Position numbers and translations under genes: made by a program. The notes beneath the pieces were generated by a model. It worked only from the letters and a program-made list of their open reading frames with translations, did not search any database and was not told the DNA's origin. Positions 1-7,877 of a stretch of 64,000 nt of DNA are shown here, piece after piece; the first letter of the stretch is position 1; each line of letters opens with the position of its first letter. The stretch comes from Anoxybacteroides rupiense (GTDB taxonomy: Bacteria > Bacillota > Bacilli > Bacillales > Anoxybacillaceae), in assembly GCF_014196195.1 (NCBI RefSeq), contig NZ_JACIDF010000002.1, forward strand, positions 310,001 to 374,000, read 5' to 3'.

Positions 1-67
1 ATTCTTTGTCTTGGCAAAATAATAGTTGTTCATAGTCATAATTTTCCATATATTTGAAGATTTCCAT
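1..67 (-). CDS. bcd: Leucine dehydrogenase, N-terminal fragment
   Basis: Only the first 22 codons lie in the window; the gene runs off the left edge. The peptide begins MEIFKYMENYDYEQLLFCQD, which I recognise as the N-terminus of Bacillus leucine (branched-chain amino acid) dehydrogenase. This is the NAD-dependent enzyme that deaminates Leu, Ile and Val to their 2-keto acids. A GGAGG-type ribosome-binding site lies just upstream at about 75-81. It follows ptb by 35 bases on the same strand, as in the B. subtilis ptb-bcd-buk-bkd operon, so it is probably co-transcribed from the sigma-54 promoter in front of ptb. Confidence 0.88.
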   Translation of the reverse strand, partial: MEIFKYMENYDYEQLLFCQDKE

Positions 68-101
68 GTGATTTTCCTCCCCTATTTCTTTCATTTATCA
101 T

Positions 102-1007
102 TTATTTAGATGCGGAGCAAACCGCAAGTGCTAACGAATACAGCTTGCTTTCAGCCGAATCGGCGCGTGATGTCAAGACAATCGGCGCTTTCGCCCCTGC
201 AATCACAGCCCCTACCTTCGCATTGGCAAAATAAACAAGCGATTTATATAAGATGTTTCCAGCTTCAATATCAGGAACGAGTAAAATATCAGCGTTTCCT
301 GCAACCTCGCTGACGATTCCCTTATGCTCAGCAGCAGCTGGAGACACTGCATTGTCAAGCGCGAGCGGCCCGTCAACGATGCATCCTTTGATTTGACCGC
401 GGTCATTCATCATCGAAAGCGCGGCTGCATCAATAGTGGCCGACATAGCTGGATTGACGACCTCAACCGCTGCAAGTGGAGCGACCTTTGGCTTCTCAAT
501 CCCAATCGATTTCGCAACAGAAACGGCATTGGCAATGATTTGCGCCTTTTGCTCTAAATCAGGTGCAATATTCATCGCTGCATCTGTGACGATGATATAT
601 CTATCATAATGTGGCACTTCAAACACGGCCACGTGGGATAATACACTTCCTGTTCGCAATCCGTATTCTTTATTTAACACGGCTTTTAAAATGGTCGCTG
701 TCGGAATATTTCCTTTCATTAATACATTCGCTTCATTCAAGCGAACCGACTTAACAGCAAGCTCGGCTGCTTGAGCGACGGAATGAGCGTGAACAATTTG
801 GATTTTTCCCTCTTTCTCATAATCCTTGTTCTTCTGCTTAAGCAGCTGCGAAATACGTTCGCGATCTCCATATAAAACAAATTTTCCGAATTGATGATCT
901 AAGGCCATCGTAACGGCTTCAATCACCTCTTCGTCTTCCGCTGCGGCAACCGCAACAGTCATATCGGAATATTGGGTTGCTTGGTCAACTAGTGATTGTA
1001 GCTTCAT
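102..1007 (-). CDS. ptb: Phosphate butyryltransferase
   Basis: About 301 residues. Ptb moves the acyl group of butyryl-, isobutyryl- or isovaleryl-CoA onto phosphate, a step in branched-chain keto acid breakdown and acyl-phosphate formation. The protein shows the phosphotransacylase-type features DVLMKGN-like (VLMKGNIPT), SHVAVFEVP, TDAAMNIAPDLE, GCIVDGPLALDNA and ADILLVPDIEAGNI, and full family length. The frame is open to 1088, but the sigma-54 promoter lies inside that extension, so translation must begin further in. I chose the ATG at 1007 (MKLQSLVDQ), matching the B. subtilis N-terminus. The ATG at 1016, nearer to AAGGGG, is the alternative. It is followed by bcd. Confidence 0.92.
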   Translation of the reverse strand: MKLQSLVDQATQYSDMTVAVAAAEDEEVIEAVTMALDHQFGKFVLYGDRERISQLLKQKNKDYEKEGKIQIVHAHSVAQAAELAVKSVRLNEANVLMKGNIPTATILKAVLNKEYGLRTGSVLSHVAVFEVPHYDRYIIVTDAAMNIAPDLEQKAQIIANAVSVAKSIGIEKPKVAPLAAVEVVNPAMSATIDAAALSMMNDRGQIKGCIVDGPLALDNAVSPAAAEHKGIVSEVAGNADILLVPDIEAGNILYKSLVYFANAKVGAVIAGAKAPIVLTSRADSAESKLYSLALAVCSASK

Positions 1008-1058
1008 TTCATGCATCCAACCCCTTTTTTCTTTATCATTTTGTCCGCTTTTTATTAT

Positions 1059-1076
1059 ATGCAAAAACTGTGCCAA
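1059..1076 (-). promoter_or_regulatory. Sigma-54 (SigL) promoter of ptb-bcd operon
   Basis: On the minus strand the sequence reads TTGGCAC, five bases, TTGCAT. This fits the sigma-54 -24/-12 consensus TGGCAC-N5-TTGCA perfectly, with GG and GC dinucleotides at the right spacing. Transcription would start near 1048, about 40 bases ahead of the ptb start. The neighbouring gene bkdR encodes the matching enhancer-binding activator. Confidence 0.9.
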
Positions 1077-1151
1077 ATAAAAAAACACAAACGAATGAAA
1101 GAAAAGCGAGAAAAATGACGAAAAATCGTTGAAAACGCTTTATTATCTTTT

Positions 1152-1175
1152 TGCATTTTTTTGCACACCGTGCAA
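1152..1175 (-). promoter_or_regulatory. Probable BkdR upstream activating sequence
   Basis: Three TGCA cores occur at 1152, 1162 and 1171, about one helical turn apart. The last two form the inverted repeat TTGCAC-ACC-GTGCAA (1161-1175). The cluster is about 80 bases upstream of the -24 element, a normal place for a sigma-54 enhancer. A similar pair of TGCA cores lies in front of bkdR (3263-3276). Assignment to BkdR is inference. Confidence 0.55.
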
Positions 1176-1176
1176 T

Positions 1177-3243
1177 TTATTGCGTGTATTTTTTTGCAAA
1201 GTCGTATTTTTCCAGCTTATAGTATAAGCTGCGAATCGAAATTCCCAGCGCTTTGGCTGTGGCCGTTTTATTCCCTTGATGTTCAAGCAAGGCTGCTTCA
1301 ATTAATTGAGCCTCATATTTTTCAAGCATTTCATCAAGCGGACCGATGCTGCTTGCAAAGGTGGGTTCTTCAGCTAACGCCTTATTCTGCGGCATTTGCA
1401 GCGGTGGAATATGGTGAACATCAATAAGCACTTCATTGAATTTCATAAAAATCATGGCCCGGCCCAATACATTTTCCAGCTCGCGAACATTGCCCGGCCA
1501 ATCATAGGATAAAAGATAGCGAATCGCTTCCTCCGTCAAGCCCTCGACATTTCTGCCATAATCCTGATTCAGCTTATGGATTAAATGTCGGCATAAAGCA
1601 ACAATATCCTGCTTTCTTGCGCGAAGCGGCGGAATATGGATCGGCATACGGCTGAGGCGATAGTATAAATCTTCGCGAAATGTTCCTTCAGCAATTGCCT
1701 TTTCCAGATTGACGTTTGTCGCGGCAATCACCCGCACATTAATAGGAATGGGCTTTGTGCCGCCAACACGGACAATTTCTCTTTCTTGCAAAACGCGAAG
1801 TAGCTTGGCCTGAGTATTAGCAGAAAGCTCGCCGATTTCATCAAGAAAAATGCTTCCATTATTCGCTTCTTCAAACAACCCTCTTTTCCCGCCACGCTTC
1901 GCACCGGAAAAAGCGCCTTCTTCATATCCGAATAGTTCGCTCTCCAATAGTGTTTCAGAAATGGCCGCACAATTCACGCGGATAAATTTGTTATATTTTC
2001 TATCGCTGGCATTATGAATGGCGTGGGCAAACAGCTCTTTTCCCGTTCCTGATTCGCCGCGCAGCAAGATGGTAACAGGGGTTTTCGCAGCTAATTTTGC
2101 TTGTTCAATGGCCACCATCATTTCTTCCGATGTACCGATGATATCATCAAACGAATACTTCGCTTCCAGCGTGCGGATAATTTGCCGTGCTCGATTTAAT
2201 TCGTTAGTCAGACGCTGAATTTCTGAGACGTCGTGAATAATGCCGACGCTTCCTTTTAACATGCCATCGACAATAATTGGAGCGACATTCACGATCACAT
2301 CACGGCTTTTTGGTCCTACCTTCATGCGCACTCCACGAACAGGACGCCGTGTTTTCAACACTTGCATATGCATGCTTTCCCCTTCAGAAATATCAGCTGT
2401 CGCTGGTTTTCCGATCACTTCCTCCTCAGATAGGCCGGTAATGCGCGTATAAGCAGGGTTAATCAAAATGCCTTTTCCGTGCTCATCCACCACTGAAATG
2501 GCTTCTTCAGAAGAATGAATAATCGCTTCCAGCATCATGCGGATGTCCTTTAAATTAGTTACTTCTTCAGCAAGTTTCATCACTTCTGTCACATCTTTAA
2601 AAACCGCCAGCGCGCCAAACAATCTCCCTGATTCATCGATCATCGGAATGCGTGTCGTGATGATTTTTCGGCCGTTTTCAAGCTCTTGTTCTTGATGAAT
2701 TTCCGTTTTTCTCGTTTTTAATATGCGAGGCAGCTGGCTGGTCGGAATCACTTCTAAAACATGCTTTCCAATCACTTGCTGCTTATCGACTTTGATCATA
2801 GCGGCAGCGCTGTCATTCATGTGTGTAATATAAGCAAATCCATCCACTACAATCATTCCATCATGTGTGGAGTTAAGGATTAAATCAAGACGTGCTGTTT
2901 CGCTTTTCAAAGTCGAAATCAACGCCTCTTTTTCTTCGACAAGCTCGGCAATCACATAGGCGACCTCTCCAGGAATCACAAGTGTATTTTTTTTTCGTTT
3001 TTGACTGATCTCCGCAAACACATCCTTTTCACCAGTTGCTTCCACCACAATATCAATGTCGTCAGTTAAAAACGGACGCCAGTCGTTTCCTGTACGAATA
3101 TTCATTCTTTTCGCCAATTCTAATCCAGGCGCCTTATCATCGCGATCAATAACGGCTACGATCTCAACAATCGCTGTTTCCTGAAATATTTTCAATAAAG
3201 CAGTGCCACCTTTGCTGGCTCCTACAATCAATGCTTTTTTCAT
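1177..3243 (-). CDS. bkdR: BkdR, sigma-54-dependent activator of branched-chain keto acid catabolism
   Basis: 688 residues. Begins with a Rossmann-like segment ([20 protein letters not shown]). Two PAS domains follow (roughly residues 110-220 and 240-340). The AAA+ domain of NtrC-type activators shows Walker A GESGTGKE, the sigma-54 contact loop [15 protein letters not shown] and Walker [12 protein letters not shown]. The C-terminal Fis-type helix-turn-helix contains [21 protein letters not shown]. The ATG at 3243 is preceded by AAAGGTG at good spacing; an upstream start at 3267 would lie across the TGCA repeat. It should activate the ptb-bcd promoter directly downstream. Length and layout match B. 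subtilis BkdR (692 aa). Confidence 0.93.
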   Translation of the reverse strand: MKKALIVGASKGGTALLKIFQETAIVEIVAVIDRDDKAPGLELAKRMNIRTGNDWRPFLTDDIDIVVEATGEKDVFAEISQKRKKNTLVIPGEVAYVIAELVEEKEALISTLKSETARLDLILNSTHDGMIVVDGFAYITHMNDSAAAMIKVDKQQVIGKHVLEVIPTSQLPRILKTRKTEIHQEQELENGRKIITTRIPMIDESGRLFGALAVFKDVTEVMKLAEEVTNLKDIRMMLEAIIHSSEEAISVVDEHGKGILINPAYTRITGLSEEEVIGKPATADISEGESMHMQVLKTRRPVRGVRMKVGPKSRDVIVNVAPIIVDGMLKGSVGIIHDVSEIQRLTNELNRARQIIRTLEAKYSFDDIIGTSEEMMVAIEQAKLAAKTPVTILLRGESGTGKELFAHAIHNASDRKYNKFIRVNCAAISETLLESELFGYEEGAFSGAKRGGKRGLFEEANNGSIFLDEIGELSANTQAKLLRVLQEREIVRVGGTKPIPINVRVIAATNVNLEKAIAEGTFREDLYYRLSRMPIHIPPLRARKQDIVALCRHLIHKLNQDYGRNVEGLTEEAIRYLLSYDWPGNVRELENVLGRAMIFMKFNEVLIDVHHIPPLQMPQNKALAEEPTFASSIGPLDEMLEKYEAQLIEAALLEHQGNKTATAKALGISIRSLYYKLEKYDFAKKYTQ

Positions 3244-3262
3244 TTGCTTCACCTTTAAACTA

Positions 3263-3276
3263 TGCAATTTTTTGCA
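3263..3276 (-). promoter_or_regulatory. TGCA inverted repeat upstream of bkdR
   Basis: TGCAATTTTTTGCA lies 20 bases ahead of the bkdR start. It is an inverted repeat (TGCAA/TTGCA) with the same 10-base core spacing as the cluster upstream of the ptb promoter. Possible autoregulatory site; this is inference from the shared motif. Confidence 0.4.
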
Positions 3277-3378
3277 GACAATTTTATCATATCATTAATG
3301 AATATTTCTTGACAAATATAATCAAATCGTTATGATTTTTTCATGAACCCATTTTCTATAGGAAAGGATTCTGCTCGT

Positions 3379-3615
3379 ATGCAACGAATCATTGCCCTTG
3401 TGATTTTATTGATCCCTGGCTTTTTAGCTGCTTTAGGAATTAAATGGATGCGCGATACCTTATTTGGCATCCTACATCCTCCCATTCCTGCTCTTTGGCT
3501 GCAATTTTTGGGCGGTTTTGTTTTATTTGCGCTTGGCTTAGGGTTTGTTGGCGGTTTTATTCTTCATCGTGATCGAAAACGCAATAAAGTGCAGCCCCGT
3601 TTCCAAAAAAAATGA
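3379..3615 (+). CDS. yqzF: DUF2627 small membrane protein YqzF
   Basis: 78 residues: two hydrophobic helices (residues about 4-22 and 38-60) and a basic tail HRDRKRNKVQPRF. This is the DUF2627 family, typified by B. subtilis YqzF, which sits at the same place between bkdR and yqiK. Function unknown. The frame is open from 3343, but MQRIIALVILLIPG at 3379 aligns with the family start and has AAAGGA upstream. It is one of the few plus-strand genes and converges on the glycerophosphodiesterase gene, sharing a bidirectional terminator with it. Confidence 0.8.
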   Translation: MQRIIALVILLIPGFLAALGIKWMRDTLFGILHPPIPALWLQFLGGFVLFALGLGFVGGFILHRDRKRNKVQPRFQKK

Positions 3616-3645
3616 CCTGAACGATACTGTTCAGGTCATTTTTTG
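3605..3645. terminator. Bidirectional terminator between yqzF and yqiK
   Basis: Perfect 12-bp stem AATGACCTGAAC / GTTCAGGTCATT (3611-3622, 3629-3640) with a six-base loop. T-runs follow on the plus strand and A-runs precede, so it can end transcription from both sides. The stop codon of the minus-strand gene lies within the right arm. Confidence 0.9.
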
Positions 3646-4355
3646 ACTTGTTTTGCTTTCAGTGGGTAATCAGTAAAAATAGCATCTACTCGATGTTCAA
3701 ACATTTGTTTCATCAGCCGTTCATGGTTGATCGTAAACGGCCTTACCGCAATCTGGTTGGCATGGGCTTTCTGAACAAATAATGGAGACAGCGTGCGGTA
3801 ATAAGGATGCAAGCCGCTCGCGCCAAGAAGCCGAGCATATTGCCAAGGTTGATAGAGCGGCTCCATATAAAGCAGGGCAGTTGCGATATCCGGCGCCATT
3901 TGATGACAACGTGCCATGCTGTTATGATTAAATGAAGATAAAATGACACGGGATTCTAATCGATAATATTTGATCATCTCGATCACTTTTTCTTCCAGCT
4001 TATGATAAGCAATCAATCCGTTTTTTAATTCAATATTCAATAATAACGAAGTTGGCGAAATCCATTCAAGTACTTCCTCAAGCAACGGAATTCGGCAGAT
4101 TCCGTACTGATTGGCAAATTTATAAACCGCATTAAACGCTTGAAGCTCTTGATACGTAAAGTCCTTTACCCAGCCCGTTCCATCTGTTGTTCGATCAATC
4201 GTTTCATCGTGAATGACCACAAGCTTCCCATCTTTCGTCATTTGCACATCTAATTCAATCCCGTCAGCTCCTACGCGTTCCGCTTCATAAAATGAAATCA
4301 TCGTATTTTCGGGGTGCGTGCCAGCTGATCCGCGATGAGCAAAAATTTTGGTCAT
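3636..4355 (-). CDS. yqiK: Glycerophosphodiester phosphodiesterase (YqiK/UgpQ type)
   Basis: 239 residues. Hydrolyses glycerophosphodiesters to glycerol 3-phosphate and an alcohol. Signature motifs of the GDPD family are visible: FAHRGSAGTHPENT near the N-terminus (catalytic His, Arg, Glu), DGIELDVQMTKDGKLVVIHDETIDRTT and the C-terminal VDAIFTDYP. No signal peptide, so probably cytoplasmic. The start at 4355 has AAAGGGG...GGAG upstream; the open frame continues to 4442 but lacks a ribosome site there. Position next to yqzF matches B. subtilis yqiK. Confidence 0.9.
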   Translation of the reverse strand: MTKIFAHRGSAGTHPENTMISFYEAERVGADGIELDVQMTKDGKLVVIHDETIDRTTDGTGWVKDFTYQELQAFNAVYKFANQYGICRIPLLEEVLEWISPTSLLLNIELKNGLIAYHKLEEKVIEMIKYYRLESRVILSSFNHNSMARCHQMAPDIATALLYMEPLYQPWQYARLLGASGLHPYYRTLSPLFVQKAHANQIAVRPFTINHERLMKQMFEHRVDAIFTDYPLKAKQVKK

Positions 4356-4584
4356 ACTCCTGCCCCTTTCCCAAGCAATCGAAAACATAGTAAAATTATA
4401 TGCAAGAGCGAGAGGGTTGATTATCCATTCTTTGAACGGCAACAGGCTTTTCCATGTGCCGCAGCGGCGGAAAAGCGAAAAGCTTTTTTCTAGCTAGCCA
4501 TCTCCTTTTACTAAACGAATCAACGCTCTTCATGCATAAATGAAAATGCTGCTCTTTTCCAAATAAACAGAGAGGTGATTCAAT

Positions 4585-4734
4585 ATGCGTCCACATCAAA
4601 TTTCGCTAGAAACCGCACAAAAGCTAGCAAAAGCGCTTGGCATCCCGATCGAGCAAGTGATGCATATGCCCCAGCATGTTTTAATCCAAAAGCTTATAGA
4701 AATCGAAAAAGCGGACAAAAAAGAAGAAAGGTAG
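4585..4734 (+). CDS. YycC-like small protein
   Basis: 49 residues, starting MRPHQISLETAQKLAKALG and containing MHMPQHVLIQKLIEIEK. I recognise this as the YycC family (about 50 aa, unknown function), known in Bacillus but normally found elsewhere in the B. subtilis genome. The ATG has GAGGTG seven bases upstream and the stop is followed by a hairpin, so this is a complete single-gene unit. It is soluble, helical and charged at the C-terminus. The family name is from memory of the motif; the coding call itself is well supported. Confidence 0.75.
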   Translation: MRPHQISLETAQKLAKALGIPIEQVMHMPQHVLIQKLIEIEKADKKEER

Positions 4735-4758
4735 CCTAATTTTTTAGGACTGCCTTTT
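4729..4758 (+). terminator. Terminator of the YycC-like gene
   Basis: Imperfect hairpin AGGTAGCCTAA / TTAGGACTGCCT followed by TTTTT, beginning at the stop codon. From here to 5022 I see no gene and no strong signal. Confidence 0.65.
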
Positions 4759-5022
4759 TCTACAGCTCTCGCTAAATGTGATTGCATGTCTCTACAATCA
4801 GCGTTCAGTGGTAGCACCGTTTGAATCGTTTAAAACCAGGCTCTCACAAGCGATATTAACTGATACAAAGGAGAAAGCCGATAATCGCATTCGGTTTACG
4901 TCACTTTTGTAACAAGAGTAAATTTATTATCTATTCTAATTGGATCAATGCCTCGCTGTCACTTATGAACCACAAAATCATTGTTTCATCATTGAATTAA
5001 CCATTTATTCAAAGTGCAGATT

Positions 5023-5928
5023 TCATTTGAATTCTTCCATTGTCAAATCACTATTTACCCCCATGGCAGCACACGTTCCTTGAGCAGCAGCGATTACTAA
5101 CTGTGAAGGCCCGACTACAGATACATCCCCCGCGGCATATACCCCCTCTACATTACTCCTGCCTAAAACGTCAACAATCACTCGACCATTTTTATTCACT
5201 TCACATCCTAGCGATTTAGCAAGGTCATTAGGTTGCTCGAGATCAGTTGTAACAAAGCCACCTGATCGATTAATTTCTGTACCGTCCTCAAAAACCACCT
5301 TTTCTAATTTTCCATCTGAACCACTTAACTTTAATATTGGCTTCTCCTTAATAATAATACCCTTTCTTTTAAGTACTTGCTCTTCTGTTTCTGAGATTAT
5401 TTTATTGCCGTTCGTACAAACAACTAAATCTTTACTCCATTGATAAACCATCTTTGCCATATGGAAAGCATTGTTGTTTTCAGAGATTAGCACTAAAGGT
5501 TGTTCTCTTAATTCCCAACCATCGCAATAAGGACAACTGAATATGCTCTTCCCATAATAATCCCTAATCCCATTCACATTGGGGAGGCTTTCTTTAAGAC
5601 CCGTTGCAATAATCATTTTTTTACTTAAATATGGCTTACCTTCATGGGTTATTAGTTTGAATATGGAACCTTTCTCTCTTTTTACTTCTACAATTTTGCA
5701 TTTTTTTATTTGGACAGATGGATATTTACTGATATCTTGATGAGCCAAATTTCTGAACTCTCTGGGAGTAACACCGTCTCTAGTAATAAATCCATGTGAT
5801 TTCTGAGTAACGGCATTTCTCGGTTGATCATCGTCAAAAAGGATCACTTTTCTTCCAGCTCTGCCTAACACAAGAGCGGCGCTCAATCCTGCAGGGCCAC
5901 CACCTATTATTGCGCAATCTAAAATCAT
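5023..5928 (-). CDS. Thioredoxin-reductase-like FAD oxidoreductase with CPYC motif
   Basis: 301 residues. An N-terminal FAD site (GGGPAGLSAALVLGRAGR), a redox pair in SCPYCDGWEL (about residue 130) and the C-terminal GVYAAGDVSVVGPSQLV place it in the thioredoxin reductase fold. The NADPH half is unusual: the expected GxGxxA is replaced by LISENNNAFHMA, and the HRRxxxR phosphate-binding motif is absent. CPYC followed by GWE resembles FAD dithiol oxidases such as GliT or DepH more than TrxB (CATC). It may therefore be an oxidase or use another reductant; that is inference. It follows an Rrf2 regulator on the same strand. Base composition is more AT-rich than its neighbours, suggesting acquisition. 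Confidence 0.75.
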   Translation of the reverse strand: MILDCAIIGGGPAGLSAALVLGRAGRKVILFDDDQPRNAVTQKSHGFITRDGVTPREFRNLAHQDISKYPSVQIKKCKIVEVKREKGSIFKLITHEGKPYLSKKMIIATGLKESLPNVNGIRDYYGKSIFSCPYCDGWELREQPLVLISENNNAFHMAKMVYQWSKDLVVCTNGNKIISETEEQVLKRKGIIIKEKPILKLSGSDGKLEKVVFEDGTEINRSGGFVTTDLEQPNDLAKSLGCEVNKNGRVIVDVLGRSNVEGVYAAGDVSVVGPSQLVIAAAQGTCAAMGVNSDLTMEEFK

Positions 5929-6003
5929 TTTCCCACCTCATTTAGTTTTAAATTTATTAGAGATATTAAAGATATTTAAAATCTATAATTATCAAAAAAA
6001 AAA

Positions 6004-6444
6004 TTAATTTACTACAGAACGGATACGATTCACAATATTCTTATCTACTTTTTGTAATATATGCTCAATCGTTTGAGATCTTAGATAATCTTCCATTTTT
6101 TGTTCAGCTTCATTCATTACTTTCTCAATAAAGCAATTTTGTCTATCATGTATAGTATGATCTAAACCGCAATTAAACAATGAGGTCGTTCCCTCAATCG
6201 CATGAATGATATCTAAAAACGTTATATCTTTGGCATCTTTAATTAATTGATATCCGCCGTTAACTCCCGTGCCCGACTCGATAAATCCAGATTTAACTAA
6301 TTTAGTTAAAACCTTAGAAAGGTACGTAGGCGACACTTTTTGAGCTTCAGCTAAAGGCTTTACACCTATTGTTTTTCCTGGTGGTAACAAAGCTAAATAA
6401 ACAATGGTATGGAGAGCATAATTAGTTGCCTTGGAATACTTCAC
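6004..6444 (-). CDS. Rrf2-family transcriptional regulator
   Basis: 146 residues. Winged helix-turn-helix at the N-terminus (MKYSKATNYALHTIVYLAL; VSPTYLSKVLTKLVKSGFIES) typical of Rrf2/IscR/CymR proteins. Two cysteines lie in the sensing region (FNCGL and QNCFI), fewer than the three cluster-ligating cysteines of IscR, so thiol or redox sensing is as likely as Fe-S binding. The ATG has GGAGGTGAG upstream. It lies 75 bases ahead of the CPYC flavoprotein on the same strand, so the two probably form a self-regulated redox-response unit. The pairing resembles Rrf2-oxidoreductase operons in Bacillus, but I cannot name the orthologue. Confidence 0.85.
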   Translation of the reverse strand: MKYSKATNYALHTIVYLALLPPGKTIGVKPLAEAQKVSPTYLSKVLTKLVKSGFIESGTGVNGGYQLIKDAKDITFLDIIHAIEGTTSLFNCGLDHTIHDRQNCFIEKVMNEAEQKMEDYLRSQTIEHILQKVDKNIVNRIRSVVN

Positions 6445-6478
6445 TTTCTCACCTCCTAATTAAAGACTTCGTGAATCT

Positions 6479-6508
6479 ATAATATCCTTAATCCTTCAGA
6501 TAAGTCAA
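6479..6508 (-). promoter_or_regulatory. Sigma-A promoter of the Rrf2-oxidoreductase unit
   Basis: Minus strand TTGACT (6503-6508), an 18-base spacer and TATTAT (6479-6484), some 35 bases ahead of the Rrf2 start. Confidence 0.65.
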
Positions 6509-6654
6509 CCCTTTACCCTCATAAGCAAATTTGTTTCCTGGCAATGGTCCCTTCTTTTTACCGGTTTCCTACAACATTTGTCCAAAGGTTTGGCACGATA
6601 AATGTTTAGCTTCACAATGCAATATGAAATTGTCTAACTGGATAATAAAATCGG

Positions 6655-6710
6655 ACAAAATAAAAACACCCCTTACTACCGTTCTTTTTCCGGTAAATAA
6701 GAGGCGTTTC
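6655..6710 (-). terminator. Probable spo0A terminator
   Basis: About 100 bases after the spo0A stop. On the minus strand a long imperfect stem (AAACGCCTCTTA...ACCG pairing with CGGT..TAAGGGGTGTTT) is followed by TTTTTATTTTG. The 6445-6812 interval otherwise holds the promoter above and a short CCGATA/TATCGG hairpin near 6753-6766. No further gene is supported there. Confidence 0.6.
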
Positions 6711-6812
6711 TTTTTCGTATACATACGCACAAACATTTATTGGCTTCGTCCCGATATTTATCGGTAACTAAAATGTATGTTCGAAATCACCCAAACGTTG
6801 ATATTATTGCCT

Positions 6813-7592
6813 TTAACTCGCCTTATGCTCCAGTCTCAGCTTATCCGCCACCATCGCAATAAATTCCGAGTTGGTTGGTTTCGCTTTCGACATGCTGACG
6901 GTGTAGCCGAACAGCGAGGAAATCGACTCGATGTTACCGCGGCTCCAAGCGACCTCAATCGCATGGCGAATCGCCCGCTCGACGCGACTGGCGGTTGTAT
7001 TATATTTTTTTGCAATGTCTGGATAAAGCACTTTCGTAATCGAACCAAGCAATTCGATATCATTATATACCATCGAAATCGCTTCACGGAGATATAAGTA
7101 TCCTTTAATGTGAGCCGGTACACCGATTTCATGAATAATGCTCGTAATGCTTGCATCTAGATTTTTTGGCTTACTTTCACGCACTTGATAAGAGGACACC
7201 GCTTTTTTCACAAGAGGAGTCGTTTTTCCATGCACTTGACGAATGTGATGAACTAAATTTTCCATATCAAACGGCTTTAAAATAAAATAAGAAGCGCCTA
7301 AATCAACGGCTTTTTTGGTTACATCCTCTTGACCAAAAGCGGTCAGCATAATGACATTCGGCTGTTTTTCCCGCTTCATGCGCATCTTCTCAAGAACAGC
7401 CAATCCGTCCAAATGAGGCATAATAATATCGAGTAGCAATATATCCGCTTGCTTTTCTTCAAGCATATGTAAGCAGTCTTGGCCATTATAAGCTGCGCCA
7501 ACGACCTCCATGTCATCTTGATTGGAAATATATTCTTCTAATAAGCTTACTAATTCGCGATTATCATCCGCAATACACACTTTAATCTTCAA
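6813..7592 (-). CDS. spo0A: Spo0A, sporulation master response regulator
   Basis: 259 residues. The receiver domain contains the acidic pocket ADDNREL, the phosphorylated Asp in [23 protein letters not shown] and the Lys of YFILKPFD. The C-terminal Spo0A DNA-binding domain ([21 protein letters not shown] to KLRLEHKAS) is nearly identical to that of B. subtilis. I place the start at the TTG at 7592, giving (M)[13 protein letters not shown] with GGGGAGGA eight bases upstream. The frame stays open to a TTG at 7616, but that lacks a ribosome site and does not fit the family N-terminus. Upstream are a sigma-H promoter and 0A boxes, implying phosphorelay-driven autoregulation. Confidence 0.97.
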   Translation of the reverse strand: MKIKVCIADDNRELVSLLEEYISNQDDMEVVGAAYNGQDCLHMLEEKQADILLLDIIMPHLDGLAVLEKMRMKREKQPNVIMLTAFGQEDVTKKAVDLGASYFILKPFDMENLVHHIRQVHGKTTPLVKKAVSSYQVRESKPKNLDASITSIIHEIGVPAHIKGYLYLREAISMVYNDIELLGSITKVLYPDIAKKYNTTASRVERAIRHAIEVAWSRGNIESISSLFGYTVSMSKAKPTNSEFIAMVADKLRLEHKAS

Positions 7593-7641
7593 GAAAATCT
7601 TCCTCCCCGCTTCCAATTCATCATTTTTTCTTCCTTAAAAT

Positions 7642-7670
7642 TCATTCGACAGCGTCAGCAAAAATCCTTT
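7642..7670 (-). promoter_or_regulatory. Sigma-H promoter of spo0A
   Basis: Minus strand AAAGGATTT (-35), 11 bases, GTCGAATGA (-10), matching the sigma-H pattern RnAGGAWWW / RnnGAATWW. Start of transcription would be near 7635, about 43 bases before the TTG start. The -10 region overlaps a TGTCGAA 0A box. Confidence 0.8.
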
Positions 7671-7752
7671 ATTTTTTCAAAAATAAGTATCTTTTTAAAA
7701 TTCATCAATAACCGTTCCATTTCGACGCAGAACCCCTCATTTCTTTGTCGAA
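7645..7752. promoter_or_regulatory. Cluster of Spo0A boxes upstream of spo0A
   Basis: Three matches to the 0A box TGTCGAA: 7645-7651 (minus strand, exact), 7721-7727 (minus strand, CGTCGAA) and 7746-7752 (plus strand, exact). B. subtilis spo0A has a comparable set of operators, so autoregulation is expected. Confidence 0.7.
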
Positions 7753-7839
7753 AAATCTTCGTATTTTTATTTTAACGAATTGTTCAACAAATATCTATGC
7801 AAACAACAAAAAAATATTGACTTTTTTTTGCCTTTTTTC

Positions 7840-7877
7840 AAACAAAAAGCGAGCATTTGTCAGCTCGCTTTTTGTTT
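7840..7877 (-). terminator. spoIVB terminator
   Basis: Perfect 15-bp stem AAACAAAAAGCGAGC / GCTCGCTTTTTGTTT with an 8-base loop; the loop contains the spoIVB stop codon. T-rich 3' arm on the minus strand. Confidence 0.85.

Noticed and set aside
1008-1088. N-terminal extension of the ptb frame
   Set aside because: A consensus sigma-54 promoter lies inside it and the family N-terminus begins at MKL (1007).
6531-6767. 78-codon plus-strand frame between the Rrf2 gene and spo0A
   Set aside because: No ribosome site, covers a terminator hairpin, unlikely composition.
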